Positions 57,569-64,000 of a DNA stretch of 64,000 bases are shown piece after piece. The DNA comes from Ensifer adhaerens (GTDB lineage: Bacteria; Pseudomonadota; Alphaproteobacteria; Rhizobiales; Rhizobiaceae). The notes below the pieces were generated by a model. The model ran no database searches. It saw only the letters and a program-made list of their open reading frames with translations, and was not told where the DNA came from. The DNA is taken from assembly GCF_001270265.1 (NCBI RefSeq), contig NZ_LGAP01000001.1:310001-374000 (forward strand), in the 5' to 3' direction. How positions within the stretch are numbered: position 1 is the stretch's first letter; the number at the start of each line of letters is the position of its first letter. A program made the position numbers and the translations under genes.

Positions 57569-58087
57569 GTGGAAAGAGCGGAAAAACGCGAATTCGTCAC
57601 GGAGCTGAACGAAGTCTTCAAGGCTTCCGGTTCGGTTGTCGTGGCCCACTATGCTGGTGTCACAGTTGCGCAGATGAACGACTTCCGTTCGAAGATGCGC
57701 GCTGCTGGCGGCACCGTCAAAGTCGCGAAAAACCGCCTGGCCAAGATCGCTCTTCAGGGCACCGAGTCGGAAGGGATGACAGATCTCTTCAAGGGTCAGA
57801 CGCTGATCGCATTCAGCCAAGACCCGATCACGGCTCCTAAGGTCGTCATGGATTTCGCCAAGACCAACGACAAGCTCGTTGTTCTCGGTGGTTCCATGGG
57901 AACAACCACGCTCACCGCCGATGCAGTCAAGTCGCTTGCGACCCTGCCTTCGCTGGACGAGCTGCGCGCAAAGCTGCTGGGCCTTCTCAATGCCCCGGCA
58001 ACTCGCGTCGCTACGGTTGTTGCAGCACCGGCAAGCCAGCTTGCCCGCGTGTTCGCCGCCTATGCCAAGAAGGACGAAGCCGCCTAA
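57569..58087 (+). CDS. rplJ: 50S ribosomal protein L10
   Basis: 172 residues from a GTG start with TGGAGA upstream. '[36 protein letters not shown]' region, '[15 protein letters not shown]' and the C-terminal L12-binding helix end '[15 protein letters not shown]' are L10 hallmarks. The longer in-frame ATG at 57356 would translate the leader and is rejected. rplL follows after 58 bases. Confidence 0.96.
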   Translation: MERAEKREFVTELNEVFKASGSVVVAHYAGVTVAQMNDFRSKMRAAGGTVKVAKNRLAKIALQGTESEGMTDLFKGQTLIAFSQDPITAPKVVMDFAKTNDKLVVLGGSMGTTTLTADAVKSLATLPSLDELRAKLLGLLNAPATRVATVVAAPASQLARVFAAYAKKDEAA

Positions 58088-58145
58088 GGCGGATTTTCGC
58101 TGTTGTATTTAAAACCAGTTCGAACCGAACAAAAGGAAAAGTAAA

Positions 58146-58523
58146 ATGGCTGATCTCGCAAAGATCGTTGAAGACCTCTCCTCGCTGACCGTCCTGGAAG
58201 CTGCTGAGCTTTCCAAGCTGCTCGAAGAGAAGTGGGGCGTTTCTGCAGCTGCTCCGGTAGCTGTTGCTGCTGCTGGCGGCGCCGGCGCTGCTGCTCCGGT
58301 CGAAGAAGAAAAGACCGAGTTTGACGTTATCCTCGTTGACGCTGGCGCCAACAAGATCAACGTCATCAAGGAAGTCCGCGCTATCACCGGTCTCGGCCTC
58401 AAGGAAGCCAAGGACCTGGTCGAAGGCGCTCCGAAGGCGGTCAAGGAAGCAGTTTCCAAGGCTGAAGCTGCTGACCTCAAGAAGAAGCTCGAAGAAGCTG
58501 GCGCCAAGGTTGACGTCAAGTAA
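58146..58523 (+). CDS. rplL: 50S ribosomal protein L7/L12
   Basis: 125 residues. N-terminal dimer domain '[31 protein letters not shown]' region, Ala-rich hinge (about 38-54), and C-terminal factor-binding domain '[23 protein letters not shown]'. Present in several copies on the ribosome stalk. Gene order rplJ-rplL-rpoB is conserved. Confidence 0.98.
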   Translation: MADLAKIVEDLSSLTVLEAAELSKLLEEKWGVSAAAPVAVAAAGGAGAAAPVEEEKTEFDVILVDAGANKINVIKEVRAITGLGLKEAKDLVEGAPKAVKEAVSKAEAADLKKKLEEAGAKVDVK

Positions 58524-58540
58524 TTCGGCATTTTGCAAGG

Positions 58541-58569
58541 GGAGGTGGCCATTTCGGCCGCCTCTCTTT
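58541..58569 (+). terminator. Hairpin after rplL (attenuator)
   Basis: 10-bp stem (58541-58550 with 58556-58565, two G-U pairs), loop ATTTC, followed by CTCTTT-like tail. It probably reduces read-through from ribosomal genes into rpoBC. Confidence 0.5.
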
Positions 58570-58587
58570 GACCGTTTTTAGAACATA

Positions 58588-58624
58588 TTACCCAAAAGCC
58601 TGTCGCAAAACGGCTTTTGGGTAA
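58588..58624 (+). promoter_or_regulatory. Second hairpin in the rplL-rpoB interval
   Basis: Perfect 13-bp stem TTACCCAAAAGCC/GGCTTTTGGGTAA (58588-58600 with 58612-58624), loop 11 bases. No T-run, so a processing (RNase III type) site or attenuator is as likely as a terminator. Confidence 0.5.
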
Positions 58625-58789
58625 TGGGTTCTTCAAGAGGATGGTCTCGACCGGAATTCAGCACAGCAATCCGCGCTGGGCGTTTTCCGCAAGTTAGACG
58701 AGATTGAACTACTCATTGATTGACGGGGTCGACTGGCCATCGGTTCCCGTCCGTTGCAGGCCCGGATGCAAGATTGACAAGGAGCGACG

Positions 58790-62929
<4,140 letters not shown>

Positions 62930-62939
62930 GAAACATCAA

Positions 62940-62966
62940 GGTGCGTGCCGCATCGCGGCGCGCACC
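62940..62966 (+). promoter_or_regulatory. Hairpin between rpoB and rpoC
   Basis: 12-bp stem GGTGCGTGCCGC/GCGGCGCGCACC (62940-62951 with 62955-62966, one G-U pair) around ATC, just after rpoB. No T-run; it may be an mRNA-stability or processing element. Confidence 0.5.
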
Positions 62967-63029
62967 GCTTCCTCCGCAAGGCTTCATTGGCAAGCGAGAG
63001 GAACGGGGCCGCATCAAATGCGGTTTTAG

Positions 63030-64000
<971 letters not shown>

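Overview
The window is chromosomal DNA from an alphaproteobacterium of the Rhizobiales, most likely Rhizobiaceae (Ensifer/Sinorhizobium/Rhizobium type). The evidence is the GC-rich coding, the divK-pleD pair, a GatCAB amidotransferase, an NDUFA12-type complex I accessory protein, a YjhX-type protein, an RNase E with a large insertion inside its S1 domain, and the order tuf / tRNA-Trp / secE-nusG-rplKA-rplJL-rpoBC. The species cannot be fixed from the sequence alone. Both ends are cut inside genes: dnaE on the left and rpoC on the right.

Layout. 1-14.9 kb: end of dnaE, an L,D-transpeptidase, DinB with a zinc-ribbon-like N-terminus, a HAD-like protein and a DUF3572 protein, the cell-cycle regulators DivK and PleD, an unexplained structured RNA-like region ending in a strong terminator, rpmG, then a leftward run of an MFS transporter, Nudix hydrolase, DUF983 protein, RNase R and topoisomerase I. 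15.1-19.2 kb: leftward dprA, plsY, a dihydroorotase-like gene that lacks catalytic residues, and pyrB. 19.3-30.6 kb: an AidB-like acyl-CoA dehydrogenase, an AEC transporter, two small membrane proteins, ruvX, a UPF0173 hydrolase, gatC-gatA and gatB separated by two small leftward genes, two GNAT acetyltransferases, an NDUFA12 homologue and a DUF2155 protein. 31-36.2 kb: aat, accC, accB, aroQ, a DsbA-type protein and an aminotransferase. 36.3-46.7 kb: rne, an AmiC-type amidase, PBP1A, prfB with a programmed +1 frameshift, a secreted protein and NAD kinase.

46.9-49.3 kb is the one clearly accessory segment. It follows a tRNA-Thr gene, carries repeats of the tRNA 3' end, looks more A/T-rich than its surroundings, and holds two overlapping genes of unknown function. 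One has a C-terminal helix-turn-helix that matches the DNA-binding part of the cell-cycle regulator GcrA. The other has a short motif pattern that loosely recalls ADP-ribosyltransferase-like folds. This is the best candidate for an undescribed system in the window.

49.4-64 kb: a LysR regulator divergent from an azoreductase, a small secreted protein, an RlmB-type rRNA methyltransferase, tRNA-Tyr and tRNA-Gly, tuf, tRNA-Trp, secE-nusG, rplK-rplA, rplJ-rplL, rpoB and the start of rpoC. This block has several strong RNA hairpins between genes, in places where ribosomal-protein and RNA-polymerase operons are usually controlled.
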